Made by a program: the position numbers and the translations under genes. Shown piece by piece: positions 18,852 to 28,221 of a stretch of DNA of 39,819 bases. This DNA is from an uncultured Methanobrevibacter sp. (GTDB lineage Archaea > Methanobacteriota > Methanobacteria > Methanobacteriales > Methanobacteriaceae). The notes below the pieces were generated by a model. That model did no database searches. It was not told the DNA's origin and worked only from the letters and a program-made list of their open reading frames with translations. The stretch spans positions 1 through 39,819 of the forward strand of contig NZ_CAJOKH010000002.1 of assembly GCF_905235195.1 (NCBI RefSeq), in the 5' to 3' direction. Positions within the stretch are counted from its first letter, which is position 1. Each line of letters opens with the position of its first letter.

Positions 18852-20504
18852 ATGGCTGATAAAAAATTCATTGATGCATTAAATAAAAAATTCAAAGAAT
18901 CCCCAGAGGAAAAAACTACCACTTTCTATGATTTAGGTGGTTGGAAACAATCTGAAAGGAAAACCGAATTCTACAATGCAGGTAAAGATATTGCAGATAA
19001 AAGAGGTATTCCTATGTACAACCCAGATGTTGGTAGTCCATTAGGACAAAGGACTTTAATGCCTTACCAATTATCTACTACTGATACTTATGTAGAAGGG
19101 GATGATTTACACTTCATCAACAACGCTGCTTTGCAACAAATGTGGGATGATATTAGAAGAACTGTTATTGTAGGATTAAACACTGCACATAACGTTCTTG
19201 AAAGAAGATTAGGTATGGAAGTAACTCCTGAAACTATTACTAATTACTTAGAAACTGTAAACCACTCTATGCCTGGTGCAGCAGTTGTACAAGAACATAT
19301 GGTAGAAACCAATCCATACTTAGTAGCAGACAGTTATGTTAAAATCTTTACTGGTGACGATGAATTAGCTGATGAAATCGACAAATGTTATGTTTTAGAC
19401 ATTAACAAAGAATTCCCAGAAGCACAAGCAGAAGCTCTTAAAGCTGAAGTTGGCGATAAAATTTGGCAAGCTGTAAGGATTCCATCTTTAGTAGGAAGAG
19501 TTTGTGATGGGGGTACTACCTCTAGATGGTCTGCTATGCAAATTGGTATGTCTATGATTTCCGCATACAACCAATGTGCTGGTGAAGGTGCAACTGGAGA
19601 TTTCGCATATGCATCCAAACACGCAGAAGTTATCCATATGGGTACTGCTTTACCTCAAAGAAGAGCAAGAGCAGAAAACGAACCTGGTGGAGTTCCATTT
19701 GGTTTCTTAGCTGATATTTGTCAATCATCAAGAGTAAATCCAGACGACCCTGTAAAAATAACCTTAGATGTAGTAGCTACTGGTGCTGGTTTATACGATC
19801 AAATTTGGTTAGGTTCTTACATGTCTGGTGGTGTAGGATTCACTCAATATGCTACTGCAGCATATACTGATAATGTTCTTGATGACTTCACTTACTATGG
19901 TAAAGATTATGTAGAAGACAAATTCGGTTTAACTGAAGCTCCTAACAACATGGAAACTGTTCTTGATGTTGGTTCTGAAGTTACTTTCTATGCATTAGAA
20001 CAATTCGAAGAATTCCCTGCATTACTTGAAACTCAATTTGGTGGATCTCAAAGAGCTGCTGTTGTTGCAGCTGCTGCAGGTTGTTCCACTGCATTTGCTA
20101 CTGGAAATGCTCAAACTGGTTTAAGTGCTTGGTACTTATCCCAATACTTACACAAAGAACAACATTCCAGATTAGGATTCTACGGTTACGATTTACAAGA
20201 TCAATGTGGTGCTTCTAACGTATTCTCATTCAGAAACGATGAAGGTTTACCACTTGAAATGAGAGGTCCTAACTATCCTAACTACGCAATGAATGTAGGT
20301 CACCAAGGTGAATATACTGGTATTGCACAAGCTCCTCACGCTGCACGTGGAGATGCATTTGTATTTAACCCATTAATTAAAATTGCATTTGCAGATAAAA
20401 ACTTAAGTTTCGACTTCACTCAACCTCGTGCTGAATATGCTAAAGGTGCTTTAAGAGAATTCCAACCTGATGGTGAAAGATCTTTAATTATTCCAGCTAA
20501 ATAG
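18852..20504 (+). CDS. mcrA: methyl-coenzyme M reductase I subunit alpha
   Basis: McrA holds the F430 nickel site. The 550-residue length equals that of Methanothermobacter McrA and the numbering aligns without gaps. Gln147 (axial Ni ligand) and Tyr333 are present. So are all residues known to be modified: His257 (N-methyl), Arg271 (5-methyl), Gln400 (2-methyl), Gly445 (thioglycine, in FYGYD), Asp450 (didehydro-Asp) and Cys452 (S-methyl). I checked each at codon level. Presence of the residue does not prove modification, but the Arg271 enzyme gene mmp10 is nearby. It is last in the operon and followed by a strong hairpin terminator. Phenylalanine codons are mostly TTC. Confidence 0.99.
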   Translation: MADKKFIDALNKKFKESPEEKTTTFYDLGGWKQSERKTEFYNAGKDIADKRGIPMYNPDVGSPLGQRTLMPYQLSTTDTYVEGDDLHFINNAALQQMWDDIRRTVIVGLNTAHNVLERRLGMEVTPETITNYLETVNHSMPGAAVVQEHMVETNPYLVADSYVKIFTGDDELADEIDKCYVLDINKEFPEAQAEALKAEVGDKIWQAVRIPSLVGRVCDGGTTSRWSAMQIGMSMISAYNQCAGEGATGDFAYASKHAEVIHMGTALPQRRARAENEPGGVPFGFLADICQSSRVNPDDPVKITLDVVATGAGLYDQIWLGSYMSGGVGFTQYATAAYTDNVLDDFTYYGKDYVEDKFGLTEAPNNMETVLDVGSEVTFYALEQFEEFPALLETQFGGSQRAAVVAAAAGCSTAFATGNAQTGLSAWYLSQYLHKEQHSRLGFYGYDLQDQCGASNVFSFRNDEGLPLEMRGPNYPNYAMNVGHQGEYTGIAQAPHAARGDAFVFNPLIKIAFADKNLSFDFTQPRAEYAKGALREFQPDGERSLIIPAK

Positions 20505-20535
20505 GTGTATTAACACCTATTTTTTCTTTTTTTTT
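20501..20535 (+). terminator. mcr operon terminator
   Basis: ATAGGTGT (20501-20508) pairs with ACACCTAT (20513-20520) around a four-base loop, directly followed by a long T-run. The stem overlaps the TAG stop of mcrA. Confidence 0.8.
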
Positions 20536-20564
20536 ATATTTTTAATTAAACCAAAAAAATTTTG

Positions 20565-20580
20565 GAAAAGTTTTTATATA
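20565..20580 (+). promoter_or_regulatory. mtr operon promoter (BRE/TATA)
   Basis: GGAAAAG followed by TTTTTATATA (TATA core 20573-20580) forms a strong archaeal promoter. It predicts transcription from about 20603, so mtr is expected to have its own transcript in addition to any readthrough from mcr. Confidence 0.6.
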
Positions 20581-20602
20581 AAAGTTTAAATATTGATATA
20601 TA

Positions 20603-20717
20603 CATTAGTCTTTGACTGATGATTTTAGAGAAAAAATATTATGGAAATATTTCTTGTTTGATTTAACAAGTAAAATATAAATCTTTTATTTCACGTTTAT
20701 TAAATTACTAATTTAAT
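20603..20717 (+). promoter_or_regulatory. mtr operon leader with a row of hairpins
   Basis: Four stems in a row: CATTAGTC/GACTGATG (20603-20610 with 20614-20621, 8 bp with one G-U, 3-base loop), AAATATT/AATATTT (20634-20640 with 20646-20652), CTTGTT/AACAAG (20653-20658 with 20665-20670), and ATTAAATT/AATTTAAT (20699-20706 with 20710-20717). The first starts at the predicted transcription start and the last lies just before the SD (AAGGAGG, 20725-20731). The all-AT stems may be chance; the first and third are the stronger ones. Confidence 0.45.
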
Positions 20718-20739
20718 AAAAACTAAGGAGGAAAAAAAT

Positions 20740-21627
20740 ATGGACCCTATCACATTAGGTGTTGTCGCATTGATGGGTGTAGCTGCAACTATCGGTGGTG
20801 CTGCAGAAGATTTAGAATCTGATGTAGGATCACAAAGTAACCCTAACTCACAAGTTCAGTTAGCTCCTCAAATGGGACATTTACATAGACTTATTAATAA
20901 GGCAGCTTCCGGTGAGCCATGTTCATACGGTGTATGGTGTGGTATTTCCGCTACAGTTGCTTTTGTATGTATACAATTAGGAATCATACCTATTGTTTCA
21001 ATCGCTATTGGATCTGTAATTTCTACTATTGTTCTTACTGCATATGCTGTTAGTGCATTTATGGGACGTATCGTTGGTCAATCAAAACAATTTAATCAAC
21101 CTTTATTTATGGATGCATTGACAGAATGTCTTGGACCTTTAGCTGCTCATGGATTTATAGCTACTTTTTGTATTACAGGTATGGCTTATTTAATGACTAT
21201 TCCACTCGGAACCGCTAATGTTCCATTACATACTTTCACATTACCACTTTTAGGTGTACTTTGGGGTATTACTATTGGAGCAATTGGTTCTGGAACTGGG
21301 GATGTTTACTATGGTACTGAAAGTTTGTATCAAAAATTCCCATTCGGTGAAGGTACTCCTGTAGCTATTCAAGGAGATATTGTTAATAAAAATGCTTTAG
21401 GAGCTAGAAACTCTATAGATGTTGTAGGTTTCTGTGCTAGATTCGGTGGACCTTTCACTGGATTCTGTTTTGGATTAGTTGTATTCTTAAGTTTCTGGAT
21501 TGTTGTAGTATTTGGTGTAACCGGTGGTCAAATTGCTGGTATCATTATTATTCTTATTTTAACTGTATTAAACTACAAACTCGAAACTTTTGCTAGGAAT
21601 ACTTTTGGACCATATGAGGATGAATAA
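20740..21627 (+). CDS. mtrE: tetrahydromethanopterin S-methyltransferase subunit E
   Basis: MtrE is one of the large membrane subunits of the Na+-translocating complex that moves the methyl group from methyl-H4MPT to coenzyme M. The 295 residues begin MDPITLGVVALMGVAATIGGAAEDLESDVGSQSNPNSQVQL, the family start, and contain about six hydrophobic spans. Together with MtrC and MtrD it is thought to form the sodium path. First gene of the operon, with strong SD. Confidence 0.97.
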   Translation: MDPITLGVVALMGVAATIGGAAEDLESDVGSQSNPNSQVQLAPQMGHLHRLINKAASGEPCSYGVWCGISATVAFVCIQLGIIPIVSIAIGSVISTIVLTAYAVSAFMGRIVGQSKQFNQPLFMDALTECLGPLAAHGFIATFCITGMAYLMTIPLGTANVPLHTFTLPLLGVLWGITIGAIGSGTGDVYYGTESLYQKFPFGEGTPVAIQGDIVNKNALGARNSIDVVGFCARFGGPFTGFCFGLVVFLSFWIVVVFGVTGGQIAGIIIILILTVLNYKLETFARNTFGPYEDE

Positions 21628-21639
21628 GGAGGTTATATC

Positions 21640-22353
21640 ATGAGTATTATATTAATGATTATATTAATAATAATAGCTGGGGTAGCAATGGGTGCTGGAG
21701 TACACTTTATTCCTGTAGGAGGTGCTCCTGCTGCTATGGCTACTGCAACTGGAGTAGGTACTGGTACTGCTATGTTAGCTGCTGGTGCAGGTATGACCGG
21801 TCTTATTACTGCTGCTTCAATGGCAAATGAAAATCCTATATTGATTATTGTTGCAGGTGCTATTGGTGCAGCTATGATGATGGGTATTACAATGTTCGTT
21901 GCAAACCTTATTTATGTATATGGTACAGGTGTTATTCCTGTTTCTGCTAAAATTGAAAAAGACCCTATTACTGGATTACCTCAAGAAGCTTATAAAACTC
22001 CGGGTACTGAAGGTCACGGTGTACCTACTGTATCATTTGTCAGTGGACTTGTAGGTGGAGCTCTTGGTGGTTTAGGAGGAGGTTTATCATTTTACGCTAT
22101 TTCTGATGTAGCTAATGTTACCTTCAAAAATGTTATGGCAAACCCAAGTCCAGAAACAATAATTATTATTGCTGCTGTTTGTTCAATTGGTTTGTTCTTT
22201 GTTAATTCAGTAGTTGCTTCTTATAATATTGGTGGTACCATTGAAGGTTTCCACGATCCTAAATTTAAAAGGATTCCAAAAGGTGCTCTTGCAAGTATTA
22301 TTGCATCTTTAGTTATTGCAATTTTCATTGCATTTATTGTAGGAGGTATTTAA
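21640..22353 (+). CDS. mtrD: tetrahydromethanopterin S-methyltransferase subunit D
   Basis: 237 residues, about six membrane spans, very rich in Gly and Ala (for example [19 protein letters not shown] near the N-terminus, then [14 protein letters not shown]). Integral membrane subunit of the Mtr complex, likely in the sodium-conducting part with MtrE and MtrC. It follows mtrE by 12 bp with GGAGG as SD and ends one base before mtrC. Confidence 0.96.
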   Translation: MSIILMIILIIIAGVAMGAGVHFIPVGGAPAAMATATGVGTGTAMLAAGAGMTGLITAASMANENPILIIVAGAIGAAMMMGITMFVANLIYVYGTGVIPVSAKIEKDPITGLPQEAYKTPGTEGHGVPTVSFVSGLVGGALGGLGGGLSFYAISDVANVTFKNVMANPSPETIIIIAAVCSIGLFFVNSVVASYNIGGTIEGFHDPKFKRIPKGALASIIASLVIAIFIAFIVGGI

Positions 22354-22354
22354 A

Positions 22355-23167
22355 ATGGCTGACAGTTTTGTAACTAATGAAAATTCTATGTTAATTTTAG
22401 GTATTGTTGGCAGTTTAATATTAATTTGCTTATCTGGTGTTAGCTCTACATTTGGTCCTTTGTTTGCTGCTCTTGGTGCAGTATGTGCAATTTTATGGGG
22501 AGCAAATGCTATTAGTAGAGTAGCAAGTTATGGTTTAGGTACTGGTGTACCATCTATCGGATATATGTCTTTAGGTGGAGGTATCGTTTCTTCTTTATCT
22601 GGTTTAATTATTGCTGAAAGGTTTTTATCTAAATCATTAGGTGCTGTTACTGCAGAATATGTTGGACCTATTATCGCTCTTATTATTGGTTTATTAATTG
22701 GTTTAATTATTGCAGTTGTTGCTAAAAAGCTTATTGGAATGAAAATCCCTGTTATGATAAGATGTACTGCAGAACTCGGTGGAGCTGCTGCTTTATCTAT
22801 TATTGGATTTTCTGTAGCTATTGCAGGTAGCCTTAATCTTACTGATATTTTAAACACTGTTGTTTTAACAGGTATGATAGGATTATTATTTATCTTAAAT
22901 ACTATGGCAATTCAACATCCTTATAATGCATGTTTAGGTCCTAATGAAGACCCTGTAAGGACATTTAAGTGTGCTTGTCACACCGCGTTTTTATCAATGA
23001 CTGTTGTTGGTATTTGTGCAGTACTTAATTTAGGCTATGTTTCTTTACCTATCATTGTACTCGGATTAATTTGTTGGATTATATCTTTCAGAAGTTTCGT
23101 AAATGCTTCATACGAAGATGCTTCTGAAGTTAAATGGTCTGGATTATGGCCAGAAGTTGAGCAATAG
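22355..23167 (+). CDS. mtrC: tetrahydromethanopterin S-methyltransferase subunit C
   Basis: 270 residues with about seven hydrophobic spans. The segment NAISRVASYGLGTGVPSIGYMSLGGG and the C-terminal SFVNASYEDASEVKWSGLWPEVEQ fit MtrC. Integral membrane subunit of the Na+-translocating methyltransferase. Its start lies one base after the mtrD stop, so translation is probably coupled. Confidence 0.96.
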   Translation: MADSFVTNENSMLILGIVGSLILICLSGVSSTFGPLFAALGAVCAILWGANAISRVASYGLGTGVPSIGYMSLGGGIVSSLSGLIIAERFLSKSLGAVTAEYVGPIIALIIGLLIGLIIAVVAKKLIGMKIPVMIRCTAELGGAAALSIIGFSVAIAGSLNLTDILNTVVLTGMIGLLFILNTMAIQHPYNACLGPNEDPVRTFKCACHTAFLSMTVVGICAVLNLGYVSLPIIVLGLICWIISFRSFVNASYEDASEVKWSGLWPEVEQ

Positions 23168-23178
23168 GAGGAATAATT

Positions 23179-23505
23179 ATGGCAGATATGTTACCATTTA
23201 TTAATATTATACCTGAAATGAATCTCAACTTGGATCCTGTTTCCGGTATTTTAGGTGCTGGTGGATCTGATTTAGTTATTTTATCTATGGATGAAATTAA
23301 CGCGGAAATTGATAAAATAGATGCTGCTGCAGAAGAATTAGTAAATTCATTAGACCCTAGTAGTTCACCAATTGGTGCTGCTCCTAATAGGGAAGGAACA
23401 TATATTTCAGCAGGTCTCTTAACAAATTTTGTATATGGATTTTTAATTGCAGCTTTGATTATATTTGCAATTATCCCATTATTAATGAAAGTGGGGGTTT
23501 TATAG
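23179..23505 (+). CDS. mtrB: tetrahydromethanopterin S-methyltransferase subunit B
   Basis: 108 residues: a cytoplasmic part with VSGILGAGGSDLVILSMDEINAEIDKID, then one C-terminal membrane span (about 80-105). SD AGGAGG precedes it. Its TAG stop abuts the mtrA ATG directly. Confidence 0.95.
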   Translation: MADMLPFINIIPEMNLNLDPVSGILGAGGSDLVILSMDEINAEIDKIDAAAEELVNSLDPSSSPIGAAPNREGTYISAGLLTNFVYGFLIAALIIFAIIPLLMKVGVL

Positions 23506-24252
23506 ATGGCTGATAAAAAATCACCTGCTAGTGGATGGCCTATTGTCACTGGGGAATATGCAGTTGGTGACCCAGAAAGTCCTGTTGCTGTTGTCACTTT
23601 AGCATCTGAAATGTTTGATGAATGTGTAGATGCAGGAGCTGCTCTTGCAGGTCCATGTCACACTGAAAACCTTGGTGTTGAAAAAGTAGTAGGTAATATT
23701 ATTTCAAACCCAAATATCAGATTCTTAATAATTTGTGGATCTGAAGTACAAGGACATATTACTGGTCAATGTTTCGAAGCATTACATGCTAATGGTTGTG
23801 ATCCAGAGAAGAAAAAAGTTATAGGTGCTACTGGAGCTATTCCTTTCGTTGAAAATGTTCCAATGGAAGGGGTTGAAAGATTCCAACAACAATTAGAAAT
23901 TGTTCCTATGATTGATAACGAAGACACTGGTTCAATAACTTCCAAAGTTAAAGAATGTGTTGAAAAAGATCCTGGTGCTTTTGAAGAAGAAGCTATGATT
24001 ATTGAAGTTTCTGATGATGGTGATGATGAAGACAGTGGAGAAGAAGTTAGAGTAGTGTCACCTGAGACTGCTTTAATTGAAGCTAGAATGAGGAATATTC
24101 AAACAGAAATCAAAATGATTGGTGCAATTCAAAGGAATTCATCTGGAAATTACGCTGGTAAAGTACAAGGTATCATGGTAGGTATGGTATTTGGTATGAT
24201 TATCTCTGGTTTAATCTTGATTATGTTCTTCAATATTGGAGGGTTAATATGA
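23506..24252 (+). CDS. mtrA: tetrahydromethanopterin S-methyltransferase subunit A (corrinoid protein)
   Basis: MtrA carries the cobamide that accepts the methyl group. The 248-residue protein has the corrinoid-binding domain at about 1-170. His84 in SEVQGHITGQ is at the same number as the His84 axial cobalt ligand known from Methanothermobacter. An acidic linker (SDDGDDEDSGEE) leads to a helical part and one C-terminal membrane anchor (about 222-244). The last four bases overlap the start of mtrF (ATGA). Confidence 0.97.
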   Translation: MADKKSPASGWPIVTGEYAVGDPESPVAVVTLASEMFDECVDAGAALAGPCHTENLGVEKVVGNIISNPNIRFLIICGSEVQGHITGQCFEALHANGCDPEKKKVIGATGAIPFVENVPMEGVERFQQQLEIVPMIDNEDTGSITSKVKECVEKDPGAFEEEAMIIEVSDDGDDEDSGEEVRVVSPETALIEARMRNIQTEIKMIGAIQRNSSGNYAGKVQGIMVGMVFGMIISGLILIMFFNIGGLI

Positions 24253-24452
24253 AAATTTCAAGTACTCCTAACATTAAAACTATAAAAAAGGCTTCTGAAG
24301 AAATTGATTATTCTTCAAGACTTATTGGAAGAGAAGGAAGAGCAATGGTTGCTTTATCTTTTACTAGAGTAAAAGGTATGGCTTGGGGAATTGTTGCAGC
24401 TTTTGTTTTATTAGTTCTTCTTCCATTTATCGTAAAACTTTGCGGAATATAG
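24249..24452 (+). CDS. mtrF: tetrahydromethanopterin S-methyltransferase subunit F
   Basis: 67 residues with a soluble N-terminal half, [20 protein letters not shown], and a single C-terminal span. It starts inside the mtrA stop (ATGA overlap), a sign of coupled translation. Small membrane subunit of Mtr. Confidence 0.94.
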   Translation: MKISSTPNIKTIKKASEEIDYSSRLIGREGRAMVALSFTRVKGMAWGIVAAFVLLVLLPFIVKLCGI

Positions 24453-24462
24453 AGGTGTTAAA

Positions 24463-24684
24463 ATGGCTGACGATAATACAGTACCTTCTGTAATGGTCAA
24501 TACTGATGAGTATAATGCAGCAATGGAAAAATTAGACAAAATTGAAGAAAAAGTCGATTTTGCTTTTGGTGAATATACTCAACGTTTAGGCCAACAAACA
24601 GGTAGGGATATAGGTATATTATACGGTTTAATAATAGGTCTTGCAATGGTAATTGTCTTTATTTTTTTGTCAGGATCAATTTAA
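24463..24684 (+). CDS. mtrG: tetrahydromethanopterin S-methyltransferase subunit G
   Basis: 73 residues. A helical, charged N-terminal part ([31 protein letters not shown]) is followed by one C-terminal span. Family pattern of MtrG. SD is GAGGTG. Confidence 0.94.
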   Translation: MADDNTVPSVMVNTDEYNAAMEKLDKIEEKVDFAFGEYTQRLGQQTGRDIGILYGLIIGLAMVIVFIFLSGSI

Positions 24685-24699
24685 AGTGGAGGTTATATA

Positions 24700-25632
24700 A
24701 TGTTTAGATTTGAAAAAGAACAAGTCGTTGTAGATGTTGCAGGAGTAAAAGTCGGTGGACAACCTGGTGAATATCCAACCGTACTCTGTGGAACAATCTT
24801 TTATGGTGGACACAAAATTATTAGTGATCCTAAAGCAGGTGTATTTGATAAAGACGCTGCTGAAGGATTAATCAAAGAAATGGAAGAAATGGCTGATGTT
24901 ACCGGAAACCCATGTATTATTCAAACTTTCGGTCCTACCCCAGAATCCATGGTTAATTATTTAGAATTTGTAGGAGATATTTCAGACAAACCTTTCTTGA
25001 TCGATTCAACTGGTGCTGATGCTAAAATTGCTGGTGTTAAATATTGTCAAGAAGCGGGTCTTTGTGATAGAGGTATTTACAACTCATTAAATATGTCTTG
25101 TGAACAAGAAGAATTAGATGCTTTAACTGAAACCGATATTGAAGCATCAATTATTTTAGGATTCAACCCTATGCAAGCTGGTGTTGAAGGTAAAATTGAT
25201 ATTTGGGAAACTGGTGGAAGTGTCATCGATAAAGGTGTACTTCAAATGGCTGAAGAATGTGGAGTATCCAAATACTTCATGGATGTAGCTGTTACTCCTA
25301 TTGGACAAGGTGCAGGTCCTGCTGTAAGGACTACTTTTGCAGAAAAATCCAAATGGGGTTACCCTGTAGGTTCCGGTATCCATAACGTACCTTCCGCATG
25401 GGATTGGTTAAAAGGATGGAAAAAAGAAAAACCTGAATCTTGGCCTGTTTGTGATATAGGTTCAGATCTTATACAAGTTACAGTCGGTGGGGACTTCTGT
25501 TTATACGGTCCTATTGAAAACACTTCAAAAGTTTTCCCTGCTGTTGCAATGAACGATATGTTTATGGCTGAAGCAGCTGCTGATATTGGAACTGAATGTG
25601 TTGAAGATCACCCATATAACAAATTGTTATAG
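24700..25632 (+). CDS. mtrH: tetrahydromethanopterin S-methyltransferase subunit H
   Basis: MtrH is the soluble subunit that transfers the methyl group from methyl-tetrahydromethanopterin to the cob(I)amide of MtrA. The 310 residues begin MFRFEKEQVVVDVAGVKVGGQPGEYPTVLCGTIFY and run as a TIM-barrel methyltransferase of the pterin-binding type. It is last in the operon and followed by a perfect hairpin terminator. SD GGAGG. Confidence 0.97.
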   Translation: MFRFEKEQVVVDVAGVKVGGQPGEYPTVLCGTIFYGGHKIISDPKAGVFDKDAAEGLIKEMEEMADVTGNPCIIQTFGPTPESMVNYLEFVGDISDKPFLIDSTGADAKIAGVKYCQEAGLCDRGIYNSLNMSCEQEELDALTETDIEASIILGFNPMQAGVEGKIDIWETGGSVIDKGVLQMAEECGVSKYFMDVAVTPIGQGAGPAVRTTFAEKSKWGYPVGSGIHNVPSAWDWLKGWKKEKPESWPVCDIGSDLIQVTVGGDFCLYGPIENTSKVFPAVAMNDMFMAEAAADIGTECVEDHPYNKLL

Positions 25633-25641
25633 GCAAGTTTA

Positions 25642-25680
25642 GATTAGATGTTTATCATCTAATCATTTCTTATTTTTTTA
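25642..25680 (+). terminator. mtr operon terminator
   Basis: GATTAGATG (25642-25650) pairs with CATCTAATC (25656-25664), a perfect 9-bp stem with a five-base loop, followed by a T-rich run. Confidence 0.8.
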
Positions 25681-26003
25681 GTTTCATTTCACTTATTTTA
25701 AAATGTTTTAAACCATATATCTTATATTATAAACTATTTTATTATTATCTAATATGAAAATATCATAAGTGGCTTTTTTTTAATGGACTTTTTTTTATAA
25801 ACTACTATTTTACTTGATGTTCATTTTAGTATTATTAATCCTTATTTTTCTATAAAAAACAGTTTTTTTTAAAATTAATTTTTCAATTTTTAATTTTACT
25901 AAAATTATTTAAAAAAATTTATATTATTTCGATATTAAAAATAAAATTAATTAAATATTAAAATTTAGTAATAAATTTTTATTATAAATGTGGGGATATT
26001 TAA
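25681..26003. other. AT-rich spacer before mmp14, no gene seen
   Basis: About 320 bp with several T7-T8 tracts. I see no open frame or stable structure. The mmp14 promoter should lie in its last 60 bp; GGGGAT before the ATG is the SD. Confidence 0.55.
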
Positions 26004-27470
26004 ATGTCAATTTTTAGTAATTTATTTAAAAGAGGACCTAAACCTGTATTTGCTCATAGTCAGCCTAAAGATTTGGCTGCACTTAAAGCTAGTACTAATA
26101 GGCCACAAAGTGCGGCTTATCAAGTTAAGCAAGATGTATATTATGTCACTGCTTCTGTAGAATTGGGTAACACTACTACAAAATGTGTTTTAACTGCTAC
26201 AAATCTAAATAACAGTGAATGTTACTTATTGGATAAAACTGTTAGGATGACAAGAGATATTAGGGCTCCTAAATCTGGAGAAGATGTTTTCGGTAAAACT
26301 GTTTGGGGTATAGAGTTGACTAAAGAGGCAGTTGCTGAAATGATTGGTGAAACTGTTTTAGAATCTCTTAAAAAAGCAGGTGTAGATAAAGATGAAGATC
26401 TTGATTTTGTTGTAAGAAGTACTGGTGTAACAGCTGGATTTGCAACTGCTGAAGAGGCAGGTCAATTAGTTATTGCTCTTGCAGATGGTTGTCTTGATAT
26501 AGGCATTCCTCCTAAGAAAATGTCTCCTGCAATGAGTTCTAAACAACTTCCAGAAAGAATACAAAAATATACTTTACTTGATAATGTAATTTTTGACGGT
26601 GCAGTAGTAAGTGTAAAACCTCCTAAAGGTAAACAGCAAACTGCTAATGAGATGGAAGGGGAACTTGTAACTGCAGGTATTAAATTAGGTGCTAAATGGA
26701 CTGATGTTGATTATAGAAATCCTTGTGTTTCTCTTGATTTTGGTTCAACTTTAGCGGGCCGTATTGTAAATGACGCTACTCCGTATGCTAATACTGTTGG
26801 TAACTTTTTAGGTCTTGCAGGGGTTGTATCTGATTCTCTTGCAAGGGGTACAGATAAAGTAGATCCTAATAATGGTGCAGCATTAGACTTATATAATCCT
26901 AAATTGGATAATAAAGGAGATAAAAAGAAAGCTCAAGCTAATGCAGACAAGGTACATAAAATTATTGATATTCGTAAAGTTCCAAATGATGTTGACAGGT
27001 TTGGAACTGTGCCAATTAATCCTCAAGCTGCAGAAGAAGCAGGCACACTTTTAATTGGTTGTGATGTTGGAGTAAATGGTGATAAATTGCCTGATTTAAT
27101 GACTTTAGGTCATGAAATATATGAAAAGGATGGTCTTGAAACACTAGTTGCTACTATGGATTATGTTTCAGCTAATATTGTTTATAGGACATTGGATGTT
27201 GCTTTTGCTGAAAATGCAATTTCTGAAGGATCCGTATTAGGTATTACAGGAAGGGCAGGAATTACTGGCCGTAAGCCTGAATTAATTTTAGAATACTCTA
27301 AGGATAAATTTGAAAATACGGTATTTGTTGAAGATGGTTTGGCTCTAGGTTCAGCAATTATGGCTCGTTGTATGAATTCTATGGGAACTCCTAAAAATCC
27401 TATTGGAGGTCATCAAGGAGGTAAATGTATTTTAGGTAAAAGAATGAAGCTTCAAGGTAAAAATGCTTAA
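26004..27470 (+). CDS. mmp14: methanogenesis marker protein 14
   Basis: 488 residues that match the methanogen-only marker 14 (DUF2114) family. After a variable N-terminus (MSIFSNLFKRGPKPVFAHSQ) comes VTASVELGNTTTKCVLTATN, a phosphate-1-type loop of the ASKHA (actin/hexokinase-like) ATPase fold. FVVRSTGVTAGF and LDFGSTLAGRIV fit the same fold. The GITGRAGITGRKPELIL segment near the C-terminus is also characteristic. The function is unknown; the fold resembles reactivation factors for corrinoid enzymes, and it sits just after mtr, so a role with Mtr or Mcr is plausible but unproven. Confidence 0.88.
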   Translation: MSIFSNLFKRGPKPVFAHSQPKDLAALKASTNRPQSAAYQVKQDVYYVTASVELGNTTTKCVLTATNLNNSECYLLDKTVRMTRDIRAPKSGEDVFGKTVWGIELTKEAVAEMIGETVLESLKKAGVDKDEDLDFVVRSTGVTAGFATAEEAGQLVIALADGCLDIGIPPKKMSPAMSSKQLPERIQKYTLLDNVIFDGAVVSVKPPKGKQQTANEMEGELVTAGIKLGAKWTDVDYRNPCVSLDFGSTLAGRIVNDATPYANTVGNFLGLAGVVSDSLARGTDKVDPNNGAALDLYNPKLDNKGDKKKAQANADKVHKIIDIRKVPNDVDRFGTVPINPQAAEEAGTLLIGCDVGVNGDKLPDLMTLGHEIYEKDGLETLVATMDYVSANIVYRTLDVAFAENAISEGSVLGITGRAGITGRKPELILEYSKDKFENTVFVEDGLALGSAIMARCMNSMGTPKNPIGGHQGGKCILGKRMKLQGKNA

Positions 27471-27582
27471 TATTTTTATTTATTTTTAAATTTTCTTTTT
27501 TTAATTTATGTTTAAGATTATTAATTTTTTAAAGTTTTTAAATATTTTAATTTTATTTTTCCTAATTGTTTTTAGTGATTTT

Positions 27583-28221
27583 ATGATTATTGCACTTATA
27601 ATGGCTGGAGGATTATCTACTAGATTGAAATCAAATGTTGAGAAACCTCTTTTTGAATTTAATAAAAAACATTTAATAGATTATGTTTTAGATAATCTCA
27701 AACAATCTAAATTAATAGATGTTACTGTAGTTGCAGTAAGTCATAATACTCCAAATACTCAAGAGTATTTAAAAAGTAAAAAATTTCTTAAATTAGAATA
27801 TAATATGGATTATGATTATAATTATTATATTGAAAGTCCTGGTGAAGGATATCTGGATGATTTGTCATTTTTATTGGATTTTTTTGAAAAAATTTCTTCA
27901 AATAATACAATCGTTGTTCTTAATGCAGATTTACCCTTTATTAACTCATTTATTATTGATGCTATTATAGAAGAATATTTTAAAATAAATAAGCCAGCAT
28001 TATCCGTTCAAATACCTGTTGATGTTTATAAAAAGTATAATATTTCATTTTCTTATGAGTTTAATGGTTTTGTTCCAGCGGGATTTAATATTTTAAAATC
28101 AGTCAATAGAATTCAGGATCAATATGAGTTAAAAAGATTTGATATAGAATTTGCATTTAATTTAAATTCATTAGAGGATGTTGATTTGGCATATAAACTA
28201 TTAGATATAAATAAATATTGA
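27583..28221 (+). CDS. cobY: adenosylcobinamide-phosphate guanylyltransferase (archaeal CobY)
   Basis: CobY activates adenosylcobinamide phosphate with GTP in the late part of cobamide synthesis, replacing bacterial CobU in archaea. The 212-residue protein starts MIIALIMAGGLSTRL, the nucleotidyltransferase loop, followed by VEKPLFEF, typical of CobY, and SPGEGYLDDLSFLL and VLNADLPFI. A longer frame from 27508 adds 25 hydrophobic residues and is not credible: GTGATT lies just before 27583 and the fold begins there. Cobamide is needed by MtrA and by Mmp10, both encoded close by. Confidence 0.85.
   Translation: MIIALIMAGGLSTRLKSNVEKPLFEFNKKHLIDYVLDNLKQSKLIDVTVVAVSHNTPNTQEYLKSKKFLKLEYNMDYDYNYYIESPGEGYLDDLSFLLDFFEKISSNNTIVVLNADLPFINSFIIDAIIEEYFKINKPALSVQIPVDVYKKYNISFSYEFNGFVPAGFNILKSVNRIQDQYELKRFDIEFAFNLNSLEDVDLAYKLLDINKY

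Noticed and set aside
15645-20504. mrt (isoenzyme II) operon
   Set aside because: The cluster contains mcrC, and the McrA sequence and length follow isoenzyme I of Methanothermobacter.
27508-27582. 25-residue hydrophobic N-terminal extension of CobY as a membrane anchor
   Set aside because: CobY is soluble, the nucleotidyltransferase loop begins at the ATG at 27583, and GTGATT is placed to serve that start.
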